From Chryseobacterium sp. JUb7 (lineage in GTDB: Bacteria > Bacteroidota > Bacteroidia > Flavobacteriales > Weeksellaceae): a DNA stretch of 53,667 nucleotides. Both the position numbers and the translations under genes were made by a program. Of this stretch, positions 43,460-51,268 are shown in pieces; position 1 is the first letter of the stretch, and each line of letters begins with the position of its first letter. The stretch covers positions 1 to 53,667 of the forward strand of contig NZ_JANUFF010000019.1 of assembly GCF_024806495.1 (NCBI RefSeq), written 5' to 3'. Under the pieces are notes generated by a model. It was not told the DNA's origin, ran no database searches, and saw nothing but the letters and a program-made list of their open reading frames with translations.

Positions 43460-45082
43460 ATGTCTAAAAGTCTTCTGGGTTTTGTGATTTTTATAATCAC
43501 GACAGTCAATATTCCTGCACAGAAAAAACTTGGTTTCGATGAACTTTACGAGACAACCATTGCTGAAAAATTTCAAAAAAATTATCCTGCAGCATTAAAA
43601 AAAGCTGATTCTCTTTATAAATCTTCCCGACAGCCTTTGGATAAGATCAAAAGTCTTATGCTTTCTGCCAATCTTTATCAGCAGATCGGTGACTTTAAAA
43701 AATCGATATGCTACGCCGAAAATGCCAATTCATTAATTGATGAGGCTGACGATATGGAGTGGTCATCGCAGGTTGCGTGGTTTCTTGCGGTTCAGTACAG
43801 ATTGGTTGCTCTTTTTGAGAGATCTAAAAAGTATACTTTAAAAAGTTTTGAATTTGCCCGAAAAATAAAAGACCCTCAACAGCAACATAAAATAGAAGGT
43901 TTACTAAATCAGGAACTGGCATATTATGAAATTCAGTCCGGTAGCCCTCAAAGAGCTATTGACTATATAAATGCATCATTAGTTTTTTTTGAAAAAGCAG
44001 ATACACAGGACTATAAATTACTCACGGCAGCTTCCAATCAGATTCTGGGAGATATTTATTTTAGACTTAATCATTATGAAACCGCAGAAGGTTATTATAA
44101 GAAGTCTGAAGCGCTTATAGAACAGCCATCCCGTATTCTGGCTCTTAATTATAATGGTTTGGGTGGAATAAGACTGAAACAGAAACAATGGAGTGATGCA
44201 CAGTTTTATTTAAACAAAGCTGAAGATATTGCGGAAAAATTTATTGGTCATCTGGATCTTAAAAAAGCCATCTATGCGAATATTAATGATTATTATGAAG
44301 CGACGGATGATTCTGAAAAAGCCTCCATTTACACGAGAAAATACATGAAGGCTTATGACGACCTGAATGCTAAAAGTAAAATCTTAAACCCTCAGAATAT
44401 TGATGATCAGGATAAATTTCATGAACGCATCGTAGAAATGAGTGTCGCCAAGAATGTTACAATTATTATTTTATGTTCCGGAATTATTGGATTACTGATA
44501 TTTTTCAGACGAAAGCAGAAAAAGCAACATTCAAAGTTCAAAAGTATTATCAGAAGTCAGCAGATTTTATCAGATCCTAAAAATGATACGGCAAAACCGA
44601 AGTCTGATCACGATTTTTCTAATATTTCCGTTGAAGAAGTGGATGACAGAAATCAGGATGTCAAAAAACGCAACGAATCGCTGATGACCTCTGAAACTGA
44701 AACCAAGCTTTTGGAACATCTTAATGAATTTGAAAAAGGAGCATTATATAATAACAAAAATATGTCACTTCCTTTTCTGGCAGGGGAGCTGAATACTAAT
44801 ACAAAATATCTTTCCTATGTTATCAATCAGCATAAAAGCTCAGATTTTAAAACGTACATCAACCGGTTAAGGATTAATTATATTGTCGATAAACTTATTA
44901 ATGACGAAAAATACCGTCAATATAAGATCAGTATTCTTGCTGATGAATGTGGTTTTTCTTCCCACAGCAAATTTGCATCTGTCTTTAAAGCAGTAACAGA
45001 TTTTTCACCTTCCGCCTATATAAAACACCTTGACTCTGAAAATCAGACAGATAAAAATGTTCATTTTCAGGAAAATAATTAA
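43460..45082 (+). CDS. membrane-spanning TPR-AraC transcriptional regulator (paralog B)
   Basis: The 540-residue protein repeats the layout of the gene at 28236: signal peptide (LLGFVIFIITTVNIPAQ), TPR-like helices to about 300 (NQILGDIYFRLNHYETAEGY, YNGLGGIRLKQKQWSDAQFY), TM helix 332-349, linker, AraC domain about 430-530 (LPFLAGELNTNTKYLSYVI, INRLRINYIVDKL, ILADECGFSSHSKFASVFK). The DNA-binding domains of the two proteins are very alike, the TPR parts less so, as expected if they sense different signals but bind similar DNA. The GIN/collar fibre gene follows in the same direction after 276 bases and is its likely target. Confidence 0.88.
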   Translation: MSKSLLGFVIFIITTVNIPAQKKLGFDELYETTIAEKFQKNYPAALKKADSLYKSSRQPLDKIKSLMLSANLYQQIGDFKKSICYAENANSLIDEADDMEWSSQVAWFLAVQYRLVALFERSKKYTLKSFEFARKIKDPQQQHKIEGLLNQELAYYEIQSGSPQRAIDYINASLVFFEKADTQDYKLLTAASNQILGDIYFRLNHYETAEGYYKKSEALIEQPSRILALNYNGLGGIRLKQKQWSDAQFYLNKAEDIAEKFIGHLDLKKAIYANINDYYEATDDSEKASIYTRKYMKAYDDLNAKSKILNPQNIDDQDKFHERIVEMSVAKNVTIIILCSGIIGLLIFFRRKQKKQHSKFKSIIRSQQILSDPKNDTAKPKSDHDFSNISVEEVDDRNQDVKKRNESLMTSETETKLLEHLNEFEKGALYNNKNMSLPFLAGELNTNTKYLSYVINQHKSSDFKTYINRLRINYIVDKLINDEKYRQYKISILADECGFSSHSKFASVFKAVTDFSPSAYIKHLDSENQTDKNVHFQENN

Positions 45083-45128
45083 ATCATTTGAAATATTAAC
45101 TACTCATTCTTTTCATTTTCCTGAAAAT
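45063..45128. repeat. inverted pair of 14-bp repeats at the end of TPR-AraC gene B
   Basis: ATTTTCAGGAAAAT (45063-45076, inside the 3' end of the coding region) and its exact reverse complement ATTTTCCTGAAAAT (45115-45128) can form a 14-bp stem with a 38-base loop. Each copy is itself nearly palindromic. There is no T run after it, so it is more likely a regulator site or a weak terminator than a normal terminator. Confidence 0.5.
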
Positions 45129-45173
45129 GGCTAACCATTTGTTTTATGTAAGGTGGTCACTTCCATATATTTG
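45125..45173 (+). promoter_or_regulatory. promoter and candidate operator of the collar-type fibre gene
   Basis: The -7 box TATATTTG (45166-45173) is preceded by TTG (45139-45141) as the -33 element. The palindrome AAATGG-CTAA-CCATTT (45125-45140) overlaps that TTG, as an operator would. The box sits in CTTCCATATATTTGCACC, resembling the promoter at 27390-27397. The leader before the ATG at 45359 is about 180 bases, unusually long here. Confidence 0.6.
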
Positions 45174-45358
45174 CACCAGTTTTATGAGATAGATATCCAT
45201 ACTGCAGTTAGTCACATTTTTTCCGGGAAATTTTGTTCTACTTCTATAAAGCTCACCTAAACACTAAAACTAAAAGCTACTAATCGGTATAAAGTATTTT
45301 GAGAAAAATATTTTACACTAAACCATGAAATCATTAAAATTAGTAACAAATTAAACGG

Positions 45359-46252
45359 ATGAGAACAACTTTAACAGTCGTTATGGCATCTGTATTATCT
45401 AATCTTGCCCTGGCGCAGATAGGAATCAATACAGCTGAACCTATAGCGAGTCTGGATGTCTCTGCAAAAAAGAGAGACGGATCCACAGCGGAAGGTATTT
45501 TGCCCCCGAGACTCACAGGAGATCAATTGAGAGCAGGAGATGCCAAATACTCAAGTATGCATGCAGGAACTGTAGTATACGTAACCGCTCCGGTAGGTTC
45601 GGTGACCACCAAAACTACCAACATCACTTCAGCAGGGCTTTATTATTTCGATGGAGATATGTGGCAAAAAATGATGCAGGGTGATCCTAAAACCTTAACC
45701 CATACCACTGCCGGTGATATCAAGAATTCTGTGAAAGCAGCCGATCATGACGGATGGTATCTGCTTAACGGAAGAAGTGTCTCCACTTTACCGACAGAGG
45801 CACAGTCATTGGCAACAAGTCTTGGGTTTACGGATAGTTTACCAGATGCAACAGATAGGGTTCTAAAAACAAAAAGTGGTACAGAAATGCTGGGAAGTGA
45901 AGGGGGAGAAAATTTATTAACGCTTACAAGATCGAATCTTCCTAATATCAGTCTGGTAGGAGTGATTAACGGGATGGCAGAAAGCGGAGGTGCGCATTCC
46001 CATGCTGCGGGACAGGGAGGCTTCCTTTTAGGAGGTACTACGGTTGGAAACAACGGTTCCGGAAATTATCAGGGAAACAGTACTCCTACCTCATGGGGAG
46101 GTGTGGGTATTCTCTCTAATACGGCAACAGGAGGTGCACATACGCACTCTTTATCGGGGACGACAACGGTTCCTACAGGAGGTAGCGGGGCTGCTTTGGA
46201 TAACAGATCTGCTTATCTGGTGGTTAATACTTTTATTTATTTAGGTCAATAA
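45359..46252 (+). CDS. secreted fibre-like protein with GIN motif and phage tail-collar-like tip
   Basis: A 297-residue protein with a signal peptide (1-20), QIGINTAEPIASLDVSAK, and a small domain shared with the protein at 40310 (ILPPRLTGDQLRAG ... GLYYFDGDMWQKM, about 47-105). The C-terminal half looks like a phage tail-collar/fibre tip: GWYLLNGR (132-139), LPDATDRVL, TLTRSNLPNISL, two HxH motifs (GGAHSH, His213/215; GGAHTH, His261/263) and the closing DNRSAYLVVNTFIYLG (281-296). HxH pairs in T4-type fibres bind metal inside a trimer, so a metal-stabilised trimer is inferred. The 276-base gap from TPR-AraC gene B and its own promoter suggest activation by that regulator. Confidence 0.78.
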   Translation: MRTTLTVVMASVLSNLALAQIGINTAEPIASLDVSAKKRDGSTAEGILPPRLTGDQLRAGDAKYSSMHAGTVVYVTAPVGSVTTKTTNITSAGLYYFDGDMWQKMMQGDPKTLTHTTAGDIKNSVKAADHDGWYLLNGRSVSTLPTEAQSLATSLGFTDSLPDATDRVLKTKSGTEMLGSEGGENLLTLTRSNLPNISLVGVINGMAESGGAHSHAAGQGGFLLGGTTVGNNGSGNYQGNSTPTSWGGVGILSNTATGGAHTHSLSGTTTVPTGGSGAALDNRSAYLVVNTFIYLGQ

Positions 46253-46272
46253 CTATTCATGTTTATAAAAGC

Positions 46273-46300
46273 ATAATCGGGAAGGTTGCCCGGTTTTTTT
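46273..46300 (+). terminator. intrinsic terminator after the collar-type fibre gene
   Basis: AATCGGG (46275-46281) pairs with CCCGGTT (46289-46295; one T-G pair) with a seven-base loop and seven or more Ts after it. Confidence 0.75.
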
Positions 46301-46322
46301 CAAGTCAAGTTTTTTTAAGTGC

Positions 46323-46347
46323 AAAACCGCAGAATTTCTGCGGTTTT
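46323..46347. terminator. bidirectional terminator between convergent genes
   Basis: AAAACCGCAGA (46323-46333) pairs with TCTGCGGTTTT (46337-46347) with a three-base loop. It lies 3 bases after the small lipoprotein stop codon (minus strand) and backs up the terminator at 46273-46300 on the plus strand. Confidence 0.87.
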
Positions 46348-46350
46348 GTT

Positions 46351-46557
46351 TTATTTTGCTTTTGTACTGTCTGTTTTTATTTTTGCTGTATCAGCAGTAG
46401 AAGACTGTTCCGAATTGGCAACTGCAGAATCTCCCATATCATTTCTCATCGCACTTTTGTCATGCTCATCTTTAAATTCTTCTCTGTTTTCCTTTTTATC
46501 AGCACAGCTTCCTAAAAAAAATAAGCCAATAACAGCTCCTATCCATAATTTTTTCAT
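46351..46557 (-). CDS. small Ser/Thr/Asp-rich lipoprotein
   Basis: A 68-residue protein with a lipoprotein signal (MKKLWIGAVIGLFFLGSC, lipid Cys18) and a short, very polar tail (DKKENREEFKDEHDKSAMRN, then Ser/Ala/Thr/Lys-rich residues) with no fold. Such small polar lipoproteins are common in Chryseobacterium and of unknown function. It resembles the gene at 46839 in size and design, so they may be related. A 7-bp tandem repeat lies 48-107 bases upstream of its start. Confidence 0.75.
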   Translation of the reverse strand: MKKLWIGAVIGLFFLGSCADKKENREEFKDEHDKSAMRNDMGDSAVANSEQSSTADTAKIKTDSTKAK

Positions 46558-46604
46558 AGTAATTTCTTTTAATGTTTAGTATTAATCAAATATAATGAAT
46601 ATTA

Positions 46605-46664
46605 AGATAAAAGATAAAAGATAAAAGATAAAAGATAAAAGATAAAAGATAAAAGATAAAAGAT
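46605..46664. repeat. heptanucleotide tandem repeat, 8.6 copies
   Basis: AGATAAA is repeated eight times without error, then AGAT and a change of sequence at 46665. It lies upstream of the small lipoprotein gene (start 46557) and downstream of the other one. A tract of this kind can change length by slippage. The rest of 46558-46838 holds a small GCCAC/GTGGC palindrome (46693-46705) and no gene. Confidence 0.9.
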
Positions 46665-46784
46665 CTTGAATAAATTTCCAATTCCAAAGAGAGCCACAAA
46701 GTGGCGACTTAAAATAGGGTAGGATACAACTCTAACAAATCAAAATATTCACAAGCAAAAGCGATCAACAAGCAACTAAATAAA

Positions 46785-46815
46785 AAAATTCTCAGCGCTT
46801 TCATCTGAGAATTTT
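46785..46815 (-). terminator. intrinsic terminator after the second small lipoprotein gene
   Basis: AAAATTCTCAG (46785-46795) pairs with CTGAGAATTTT (46805-46815), an 11-bp perfect stem with a nine-base loop; on the minus strand it is followed by T-rich sequence. It lies 24 bases after the stop codon of the gene at 46839. Confidence 0.85.
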
Positions 46816-46838
46816 CCATTTTTAAGTTAGACCATTTT

Positions 46839-47060
46839 TTATCTGGTTGCAGGAGGTGTAGAAGCGGAATCTTTAATCTTGATACTATCAGGATTTGTAG
46901 TGGTAGTGGTAACAGTATCCGTGGTTGTAGGTGGTACACTTTGTACTGAACTATCTACTGCCGCTGAATCTGTACTGTTTTTTGACATTGATGATTCCTT
47001 TGTTCCGCAACTCACGGCGAATATTCCTATGAGGGTAGCTATTAACAATGACTTTTTCAT
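46839..47060 (-). CDS. small Ser/Thr/Pro-rich lipoprotein
   Basis: A 73-residue protein with a lipoprotein signal (MKKSLLIATLIGIFAVSC, lipid Cys18) and a Thr/Ser/Pro-rich tail (VPPTTTDTVTTTTTNPDSIK). The tail has no fold and many possible O-glycosylation sites; Bacteroidetes O-glycosylate D-S/T-hydrophobic motifs (DTV is present), which is an inference. It is a likely sister of the gene at 46351. Function unknown. Confidence 0.75.
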   Translation of the reverse strand: MKKSLLIATLIGIFAVSCGTKESSMSKNSTDSAAVDSSVQSVPPTTTDTVTTTTTNPDSIKIKDSASTPPATR

Positions 47061-47349
47061 AATCTTATATTTTGTTGTTAGTGTGTAAGTAAAAGTTCAA
47101 TAATTATTCCGAAATAGGTTTTGTAATTACTAAAATATCAATAAAATAGTTTAAAATGTGTTAATTTTCAAATATTTATGTTGAAATTTTAAAAATTAAA
47201 ATAATAAAACCATTTGAATTAAGGTAGAATGAAATCCTGTTTAATAATAGACGCAATAAAAACATTTACTTTGTTTAGGCAAGCTCAATAGAAGTCCGTT
47301 TCGCTCCCTGCAATAACTGCAACCCTCAATCATAACAATCCTCCATAAA
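47061..47349. other. intergenic region without a gene
   Basis: The 289 bases between the lipoprotein gene and the pruA terminator are AT-rich, with no credible frame. The promoter of the lipoprotein gene (minus strand) must lie near 47070-47130, but I see no clear TAnnTTTG box. After the pruA terminator, 47385-47425 holds a run of ATTACTCATTGCCCATTATT-like near-repeats. Confidence 0.5.
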
Positions 47350-47380
47350 ATAAAAGCCCCGAAACCAAAATTTCGGGGCT
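47350..47380 (-). terminator. intrinsic terminator after pruA
   Basis: On the minus strand AGCCCCGAAA (47371-47380) pairs with TTTCGGGGCT (47355-47364), a perfect 10-bp stem with a six-base loop, then TTTATTTTA. It lies 50 bases after the pruA stop. Confidence 0.9.
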
Positions 47381-47429
47381 GTATTTATCAATGAACAACA
47401 ATTACTCATTGCCCATTATTCATTACTTA

Positions 47430-49055
47430 TTAACCAAGATACGGATATTTGTAATCTTTAGGAGAAACAAAGGTTTCTTTGATACTTCTTACAGAGGTCC
47501 ATCTTAGTAAATTCATTTTAGAACCTGCTTTATCATTAGTTCCTGAAGCTCTACCACCACCGAAAGGCTGCTGACCTACAACGGCACCCGTTGGCTTGTC
47601 ATTGATATAGAAGTTTCCAGACGCATTTTCCAATGCTTTGAAAGCTTCATTTACAGCATAACGATCTTGTGCGAACACAGAACCTGTTAATGAATAAGGA
47701 GAAGAAGAATCTACAACTTTTAATGTTTCTGCCCAATCTTTATCTTCGTAAACGAAAACAGATAAGATAGGTCCGAAGATTTCTTCCACCATACTTTCGT
47801 ATTGAGGGTTTGTCGTTTCGATAACAGTAGGGTTAACAAACCAACCTTTAGAATCATCAACTTTTCCACCGATCACAACGTTTGCTTCACTTGACGCATT
47901 CGCTCTGTCGATATATCCTTTACATTTTTCAAAAGAATTTTTGTCGATTACCGCATTCACGAAGTTTGAAGGATCTTCCGGAGAACCGATTTTTATAGAA
48001 GCGATCTGAGTTTCCATTACTTTTTTCACATCAGCCCAAAGAGACTGAGGAATATAAGCTCTTGAAGCCGCAGAACATTTTTGTCCCTGGTATTCAAAAG
48101 AACCTCTTACCAAAGCAGTAGCTACTGCTTCTACATTGGCAGACGGGTGAGCGATAACGAAATCTTTTCCACCAGTTTCTCCAACAATTCTTGGATAAGT
48201 TCTGTAATTGTGAATATTGTCACCGATCATTTTCCACATTCCCTGGAAAACTTTTGTAGAACCTGTAAAGTGAAGTCCTGCAAAATCTCTGTGTGCTAAA
48301 ACTTTCTCAGCAGTTTCTTTTCCATCCGTGAAAATCATATTGATTACCCCTTTTGGAAGACCAGCTTCTGTTAAAACATCCATGATCACTTTTGCAGAAT
48401 AAACCTGCTTGTCAGACGGCTTCCAAACCACTACGTTTCCAAGCATTGCCATACAAGTTGGTAAATTTCCTGAAATCGCTGTAAAGTTGAACGGAGTTAC
48501 GGCAAAACAAAAACCTTCTAATGGTCTGTATTCAACTCTGTTCCAGATTCCAGCATCAGAAACCGGCTGCTCAGAATACATTTCTGTCATAAACTCTACG
48601 TTGAATCTTAAGAAATCGATAAATTCACAAGCGGCATCAATTTCAGCCTGGTGAACATTTTTCGATTGTCCGATCATGGTAGCCGCGTTGATCACATCTC
48701 TGTAAGGTCCCGCTAATAAATCAGCAGCTTTTAAGAAAATTGCTGCACGGTGTTCCCAACCTAGCTCATTCCATTCTTTTTTTGCAGCCAATGCAGCGTT
48801 GATAGCGTCATCTACGTGTTGCATTGTTCCTCTGTGATAGAAACCGAAATCATGCGCATGGTCCTGAGGAGACTGAAGCTGAACAGTATCACCCGTTTTT
48901 ACTTCTTCACCATTGATTACCATTGGGATTTCTATTTTTTCAGCCCACATTTTTTTGTATTGAGCGATAAGGCTTTTTACTTCTGGAGTTCCCGGTGCGT
49001 AAGAATTTACCGGTTCATTTACTGCAAATGGTACTTGCGAAATTGCTTTTGACAT
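47430..49055 (-). CDS. pruA: L-glutamate gamma-semialdehyde dehydrogenase (1-pyrroline-5-carboxylate dehydrogenase)
   Basis: The 541-residue enzyme oxidises glutamate semialdehyde from proline breakdown to glutamate, using NAD+. The family signs are AVTPFNFTAISGNLP, the cofactor loop HFTGSTKVFQGMWK, ETGGKDFVI (general-base Glu), YQGQKCSAASR (catalytic Cys), EEIFGPILSVFVY, and FGGGRASGTNDKAG near the end. It opens KAISQVPFAVNEPVNSYAPG, as in the stand-alone (PutA-independent) bacterial form. It has its own promoter (49091-49098) and terminator; no proline dehydrogenase gene is in the window. Confidence 0.96.
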   Translation of the reverse strand: MSKAISQVPFAVNEPVNSYAPGTPEVKSLIAQYKKMWAEKIEIPMVINGEEVKTGDTVQLQSPQDHAHDFGFYHRGTMQHVDDAINAALAAKKEWNELGWEHRAAIFLKAADLLAGPYRDVINAATMIGQSKNVHQAEIDAACEFIDFLRFNVEFMTEMYSEQPVSDAGIWNRVEYRPLEGFCFAVTPFNFTAISGNLPTCMAMLGNVVVWKPSDKQVYSAKVIMDVLTEAGLPKGVINMIFTDGKETAEKVLAHRDFAGLHFTGSTKVFQGMWKMIGDNIHNYRTYPRIVGETGGKDFVIAHPSANVEAVATALVRGSFEYQGQKCSAASRAYIPQSLWADVKKVMETQIASIKIGSPEDPSNFVNAVIDKNSFEKCKGYIDRANASSEANVVIGGKVDDSKGWFVNPTVIETTNPQYESMVEEIFGPILSVFVYEDKDWAETLKVVDSSSPYSLTGSVFAQDRYAVNEAFKALENASGNFYINDKPTGAVVGQQPFGGGRASGTNDKAGSKMNLLRWTSVRSIKETFVSPKDYKYPYLG

Positions 49056-49090
49056 ATTACGTTGTATTATTTTTTAATTTGCTAATGATA

Positions 49091-49098
49091 CAAATTTA
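49091..49098 (-). promoter_or_regulatory. -7 promoter box of pruA
   Basis: On the minus strand TAAATTTG fits TAnnTTTG; TTG (49115-49117) lies 16 bases further upstream. The leader is about 30 bases. Confidence 0.62.
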
Positions 49099-49135
49099 CA
49101 ACATTTAATTTGGACAAAAAATCGATAGAGACTAT

Positions 49136-50239
49136 TTACATCTTTTCGTTTTCTAATATTTTGAGTACCAGTTTTTCTTCCTGTGTAAGGTCTGCTTTGC
49201 CGTCATTTTCTTCTATTTTTTCCAATTCATCAAGATATTTTTTGATAGAATTATTTTCATAAAGATTGATGACTAATGGATGAACATAATATTTTCTGCA
49301 AACGGTACTCGTATTTCCGAGATGAGAAGCCACCATTTCTAAGGCTTCTTTTACCTTTCTTTTGTATTCGGTATTGTTTTCGGCATAACCTATTTCTTTA
49401 AAAGCGATCAATGCATTTACAGTTCCGGACCAGGTTCTGAAATCTTTTGCCGTAAAATCTTCACCGCTTATTTCTTTTATGTAATCATTCACCATCCCCG
49501 AATCTATTGAATGACGGTGTCCTTCTTCATCAACAAACTGAAAGAGTTCTTTCCCGGGAATATCTTTGCATTTCTGAACCAGCCTTGAAAGCCTTCTGCT
49601 TTTAAGATCTATATTATGCATAATTCCTTTTTTGCCTTTAAACGAAAAGGTCATCTTTTGCCCTTTAATTTTTACGTGTTTATCCTTTAGAGTGGTTAGT
49701 CCGAAAGAACCGTAAAGTTTTTCATAGGCATTATTTCCTATTCTGATGTTGGTTCGTTGCATCAGACTCACAATAAGAGCTAAAATCTTTCTTTTTTCGA
49801 AATTACGTAAGGCAAGATCCTGCTCAATATGCAGACGTATTTCGGGCAAAGCATAGCCAAACTGAAGCATTCTGTAAAATTTCGTATGATTTCTCAAGGC
49901 ACTCCATAGCGGATGATAGCGGTATTGCTTTCTCTTTTTAGCATCAAAACCGGTAGCCTGCAGATGTCCGTTATCCAAAGCACAGATCCATACATTTTCC
50001 CATGCGGGAGGAATGACCAGTCCGTTGATTCTTTTAATTTCGTCTTTATCTTTGATTTTTTCTCCGTCTTTGAAATAGGAGTACTTTTTGCCTCGTTTTT
50101 TTCGGATAATACCCGCAGATTCTGCATCGGACGTGTAAATAAGATTTACCGCCCTTGCAGAAGCCTCCGGATCTTTCATAATTTTTACAATCTTAGAAGG
50201 TCTGAGGTGAGAAATAATGTCTAAGTCTGAATTATCCAT
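49136..50239 (-). CDS. DNA topoisomerase IB (poxvirus/bacterial type)
   Basis: The 367-residue enzyme relaxes supercoils by a 3'-phosphotyrosine break. The core is visible: KDGEKIKDKDEIKRINGLVI (N-terminal clamp), NGHLQATGFDAKKRKQYRYH, MQRTNIRIGNNAYEK (active Arg), TFSFKGKKG (active Lys region), DFRTWSGTVNAL (Arg), and the catalytic Tyr318 in CRKYYVHP. Length is typical for the bacterial type IB group. It is followed downstream by nothing on this strand; upstream is a very small lipoprotein gene 9 bases away, perhaps co-transcribed. Confidence 0.93.
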   Translation of the reverse strand: MDNSDLDIISHLRPSKIVKIMKDPEASARAVNLIYTSDAESAGIIRKKRGKKYSYFKDGEKIKDKDEIKRINGLVIPPAWENVWICALDNGHLQATGFDAKKRKQYRYHPLWSALRNHTKFYRMLQFGYALPEIRLHIEQDLALRNFEKRKILALIVSLMQRTNIRIGNNAYEKLYGSFGLTTLKDKHVKIKGQKMTFSFKGKKGIMHNIDLKSRRLSRLVQKCKDIPGKELFQFVDEEGHRHSIDSGMVNDYIKEISGEDFTAKDFRTWSGTVNALIAFKEIGYAENNTEYKRKVKEALEMVASHLGNTSTVCRKYYVHPLVINLYENNSIKKYLDELEKIEENDGKADLTQEEKLVLKILENEKM

Positions 50240-50248
50240 AAGTTTTGG

Positions 50249-50416
50249 TTAAGAGTTCTTACCCCTTGAAAATAGCCATAAAATAACAGCTATTACGCCT
50301 ACCACTAAAATAATTCCCCACCACATTCCTGCTTTAAAGATTGTTTCTACTGCTTCACAACTTGTCAATAATAGTAAACTGAATATTGTAATACTATATA
50401 AGCTCAATTTTTTCAT
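50249..50416 (-). CDS. 55-residue lipoprotein with one TM helix
   Basis: A short frame (55 residues) that is easily missed. It has a lipoprotein signal (MKKLSLYSITIFSLLLLTSC, lipid Cys20), ten polar residues, and a TM helix (WWGIILVVGVIAVILWLF) with a basic tail RGKNS. So it is anchored by lipid and helix. The two-signal design and normal codon use support a real gene. Similar peptides occur in flavobacteria under misleading enzyme names; function unknown. It lies 9 bases before the topoisomerase gene and 28 bases after the two-TM protein gene, all on the same strand. Confidence 0.75.
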   Translation of the reverse strand: MKKLSLYSITIFSLLLLTSCEAVETIFKAGMWWGIILVVGVIAVILWLFSRGKNS

Positions 50417-50444
50417 GATAATTTATTTTTTGGTGTTTATTATT

Positions 50445-50882
50445 TTAAATTCTGTGTCGGTCAGGTCGCCAGTTTTTAATTGATCTTTTGATAAGATCTC
50501 CAGAAAAGTCTTCGTGGAGTGCTTTATATAAAAGATCTTTAAACTCATCATCATGAGCGAATCTCAATGCTGCAATCTGATCAAATTTCAGTTTTTCCTC
50601 TACTTCATCAGATCGCTGACTGAAAATTTCAAAATATCTTTGTTTGAATTCAAGTCTTACCAATCGGTTTTGAAGTCCCAATGCATAATGCTGTCTGACC
50701 ATAATTGCCAAATAGAAAATCAGAAAAATAACAACAGAAAATAAAATCCAGTTCAACTGATTCTGTACATCATTGAATATTTTATAGATCCCAAAAATAT
50801 CTGACAGAATTAAAATAGGGAGATAAATAAAATGATGAGGCGGATAAAACTTCCTGTGATTTTTATAATTCTGGCTTTCCAT
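50445..50882 (-). CDS. two-TM membrane protein of DUF6526 type
   Basis: A 145-residue protein beginning ESQNYKNHRKFYPPHHFIY, the recognisable conserved start of DUF6526, then two TM helices (FIYLPILILSDIFGIY and WILFSVVIFLIFYLAIMV), the RQHYALGLQNRLVRLEFKQR loop, and a soluble helical C-terminus ending WRPDRHRI. The function of the family is unknown. It is the first gene of a minus-strand cluster with the 55-residue lipoprotein and topoisomerase genes. Confidence 0.82.
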   Translation of the reverse strand: MESQNYKNHRKFYPPHHFIYLPILILSDIFGIYKIFNDVQNQLNWILFSVVIFLIFYLAIMVRQHYALGLQNRLVRLEFKQRYFEIFSQRSDEVEEKLKFDQIAALRFAHDDEFKDLLYKALHEDFSGDLIKRSIKNWRPDRHRI

Positions 50883-51268
50883 GAAATATATACTACAATA
50901 ATCTTTCCAAAACTTTAAATTTTTAATAATAAATGATCTTTGTGGTACTTATTAACGTTTTGTTTTGCCTAAATAAATGAAAAATTTGTATTTGGTTAAT
51001 TGTTGATTTTTAAGAGATTAGCAGTCATTGAATTTTATTTATTGTATGTGTTGAAGTCTTTGTATGAAAACTCTAAAAAAACTAAATAAGCAATAAAAAA
51101 ATACTGTTTACAGATGCGGTACCGAGGGTTGAAAATATTTTAAAGCTGCTTTTATGAACGATGAAATTTAAATAAATTTTAACCATAACAAGTGTAAAAA
51201 ACTCATCAGAATTCATTTCCGGACCTCAAAAAATTCGTAACTTCACCTCTTTAAAAAATTATTGAAAA
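50883..51268. other. divergent promoter region, no gene
   Basis: The 386 bases between the DUF6526-type and aminopeptidase genes are AT-rich with no credible frame, hairpin or known repeat. A loose promoter box (TAACTTCA, about 51238-51245) lies 24 bases before the aminopeptidase start. The GGTACC-containing stretch near 51117-51125 has no known meaning. Confidence 0.45.

Noticed and set aside
40310..46252. Prophage remnant suggested by tail-collar and fibre motifs
   Set aside because: No capsid, portal, terminase, integrase or lysis gene is near; the fibre proteins have signal peptides, which phage tail proteins lack.
46605..46664. CRISPR-like repetition
   Set aside because: The unit is only 7 bases with no spacers; it is a simple tandem repeat.
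46709..46939. 76-codon minus-strand frame
   Set aside because: It overlaps the small lipoprotein gene at 46839-47060 in another frame and crosses its terminator.
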